Shown piece after piece: positions 62,689 to 64,000 of a stretch of 64,000 nt of DNA. This DNA comes from Hyphococcus sp. Lineage in GTDB: Bacteria; Pseudomonadota; Alphaproteobacteria; Caulobacterales; Parvularculaceae. The notes beneath the pieces were generated by a model. The model was given only the letters and a program-made list of their open reading frames with translations. It did no database searches and had not been told where the DNA came from. Location: positions 62,001 through 126,000 of the forward strand of contig JAJFGB010000006.1 of NCBI GenBank assembly GCA_021776335.1, read 5' to 3'. Both the position numbers and the translations under genes were made by a program. Every line of letters starts with the position of its first letter. The stretch's first letter is position 1.

Positions 62689-63924
62689 ATGACAGACGGC
62701 GAAAAGAAAATACTCCTCATCATTGGCGGCGGCATCGCCGCCTATAAAAGCCTTGAGCTGATCCGCGAGCTATCCCGGCGCGGCGTCAAAACGCGCGCGA
62801 TCCTGACCAAAGCCGGCGCCGAATTTATTACGCCACTTTCGGTCGCAAGCCTCTCCGGTGAAAAGTGCCATACAGAACTTTTTGACCTCACCGCTGAAAC
62901 CGAAATGGGACATATTGAATTATCACGTTCGGCGGACCTTGTAGTTGCAGCACCCGCTACCGCTGACCTGATGGCTAAAGCCGCAAATGGCGCGGCCAAT
63001 GACCTGGCTTCAACAGCGCTGATGGCAACCGATAAGCCGGTACTTTTCGCGCCCGCGATGAATGTCAGAATGTGGGAACACGCCGCAACCCAACGCAATT
63101 TGAAAACCTTGAAAAGCGACGGCGCCTTATTTGTCGGTCCGAATGAGGGCGACATGGCATGCGGTGAATATGGGCCCGGACGCATGGCCGAACCCGCGGA
63201 AATTGCGGACGCTGTGGAGGCTTATTTCGCCAAAAGCGCGCACGGCCCGCTTACAGGAAAACGCTTTCTGATCACCGCAGGACCAACCCATGAGCCCATT
63301 GATCCGGTGCGCTATATCGCCAATCGGTCATCCGGCAAGCAAGGTTATGCGATCGCTGCGGCGCTCAGAAATCTCGGCGCTGATGTAGTGCTTGTTACTG
63401 GACCGACCAGCGTATCTGTTCCCGCCGGCGTGGAAACCATCCGTGTCGAGACCGCCCGCCAGATGATGGAGGCGAGCGAGGCGGCGCTTCCCGTCGACTG
63501 CGCCATATGTTGCGCCGCCGTCGCCGATTACCGACCGTCGATTGAAACCGATCATAAGATCAAAAAGGAGCGCGGCGGCCTCACCACAATACCCGTGGCT
63601 GAAAATCCGGATATCTTAAAATCCATTTCACAGCTGACAGTCGGTCGCCCGCGCCTCGTGGTCGGCTTTGCCGCTGAAACCGATGACATTCTCGGGCACG
63701 CCGAATCGAAGCGCCGGCGCAAAGGTTGTGACTGGATTGTGGCCAATGACGTCTCACCGGGCGCCCACTGCGCCATGGGCGGGGCGCAAAACACCATTAT
63801 CCTGATCACCGACAAGGGCGACGAGACCTGGCCGGAACTACCCAAGGACGAAGTCGCAAGACGATTGGCGACGCGCATCGCCAAGGCGCTGGGCGGACCA
63901 ACGCTGGTAAAAGCGGCGGAATAG
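62689..63924 (+). CDS. coaBC: Bifunctional phosphopantothenoylcysteine decarboxylase / phosphopantothenate-cysteine ligase
   Basis: Two steps of CoA synthesis in one protein. 411 residues. CoaC part: KILLIIGGGIAAYKSLELIRELSRRG (FMN site), HIELSRSADLVVAAPATADLMAKAANGAANDLASTAL and the PAMNVRMWEHAATQRN motif with GPNEGDMACGEYGPGRM (catalytic Cys). CoaB part: RFLITAGPTHEPIDPVRYIANRSSGKQGYAIA and CAAVADYRP then KIKKE (catalytic Lys). Followed 3 nt later by a truncated gene. Confidence 0.97.
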   Translation: MTDGEKKILLIIGGGIAAYKSLELIRELSRRGVKTRAILTKAGAEFITPLSVASLSGEKCHTELFDLTAETEMGHIELSRSADLVVAAPATADLMAKAANGAANDLASTALMATDKPVLFAPAMNVRMWEHAATQRNLKTLKSDGALFVGPNEGDMACGEYGPGRMAEPAEIADAVEAYFAKSAHGPLTGKRFLITAGPTHEPIDPVRYIANRSSGKQGYAIAAALRNLGADVVLVTGPTSVSVPAGVETIRVETARQMMEASEAALPVDCAICCAAVADYRPSIETDHKIKKERGGLTTIPVAENPDILKSISQLTVGRPRLVVGFAAETDDILGHAESKRRRKGCDWIVANDVSPGAHCAMGGAQNTIILITDKGDETWPELPKDEVARRLATRIAKALGGPTLVKAAE

Positions 63925-63927
63925 CCA

Positions 63928-64000
63928 GTGAAGAAAACCATCGCGCTCGCTGCTTTAGGGCTCGCCGTCGGCGCTTTCATGCTGGACTGGCTGGAATATC
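63928..64000 (+). CDS. Start of a gene cut by the window edge; membrane-anchored N-terminus
   Basis: GTG at 63928, 3 nt after coaBC, opens a frame MKKTIALAALGLAVGAFMLDWLEY that runs to the edge. It begins with a basic pair and one membrane helix or signal peptide. The helix ending in DWLEY recalls small membrane-tethered LuxR-type regulators I have seen in Alphaproteobacteria, but 24 residues are too few for a call. Confidence 0.45.
   Translation, partial: MKKTIALAALGLAVGAFMLDWLEY

Overview
The window looks like the chromosome of a free-living Gram-negative alphaproteobacterium. Evidence: divergent rph / hrcA-grpE; a hemC-hemD-mitofilin(Mic60)-hemY heme operon divergent from tsaD; ffh close to an rpsP with the long Ala/Glu tail of alphaproteobacterial S16; ihfB, lapA, trpF and trpB in order; a Caulobacter-type CC0125/CC1285 lipoprotein; and an XrtV-like exosortase. 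A relative of Caulobacterales, Parvularculales or Hyphomonadaceae fits best, but no rRNA is present to settle it. Base composition by eye is fairly GC-rich and even. I found no IS element, integrase, phage gene, tRNA, rRNA or CRISPR array.

Layout. 0-10 kb: truncated ornithine cyclodeaminase-family gene, a cupin-ffh-cupin-rpsP operon, a secreted esterase, a dicarboxylate/amino-acid symporter, a prolyl oligopeptidase, a tandem PilZ protein, a small lipoprotein and an MscS channel. 11-19 kb: a leftward exopolysaccharide/exosortase operon (GT4, GT2, EpsD-like PPIase, Wzz/GumC chain-length protein, CpsD-like protein without ATP-binding motifs, exosortase, EpsI, GT2). 19.5-26 kb: rph, hrcA-grpE, pckA, an M28 peptidase and a very small membrane protein resembling the XrtV accessory protein. 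26-35 kb: Sel1/prolyl-hydroxylase fusion, PlsC acyltransferase, two ABC exporter sets, glyoxalase, membrane proteins, nth-pyrF. 36-44 kb: acyl-ACP/CoA ligase-like gene, heme operon, tsaD.

43.8-47 kb: between tsaD and gpsA lie an Rrf2 regulator with a striking inverted-repeat promoter, a short membrane-peptide gene with a sigma70-like promoter, a C-rich structured RNA ending in a perfect terminator, and a TetR regulator. 47-57 kb: SDR, 2-hydroxychromene-2-carboxylate isomerase, ppa, argG, M20 amidohydrolase, a GSGD-repeat GIN-domain protein, dienelactone hydrolase, then trpB, histidine phosphatase, trpF, lapA. 57-64 kb: PKHD-type dioxygenase, sulfotransferase-like protein, ihfB, ubiE-ubiB, a hypothetical gene, coaBC and a truncated gene.

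Most of the window is housekeeping: translation and protein targeting, heme, ubiquinone, CoA, Trp, Arg and pyrimidine synthesis. The accessory content is cell-surface polysaccharide plus protein sorting, and short insertions into otherwise conserved gene strings. The observation most worth a second look is the C-rich candidate RNA at about 44.35-44.45 kb: one of its loops carries the same CACCUCC core as the 16S rRNA anti-Shine-Dalgarno sequence. Second is the degenerate CpsD-like protein inside the exosortase operon.
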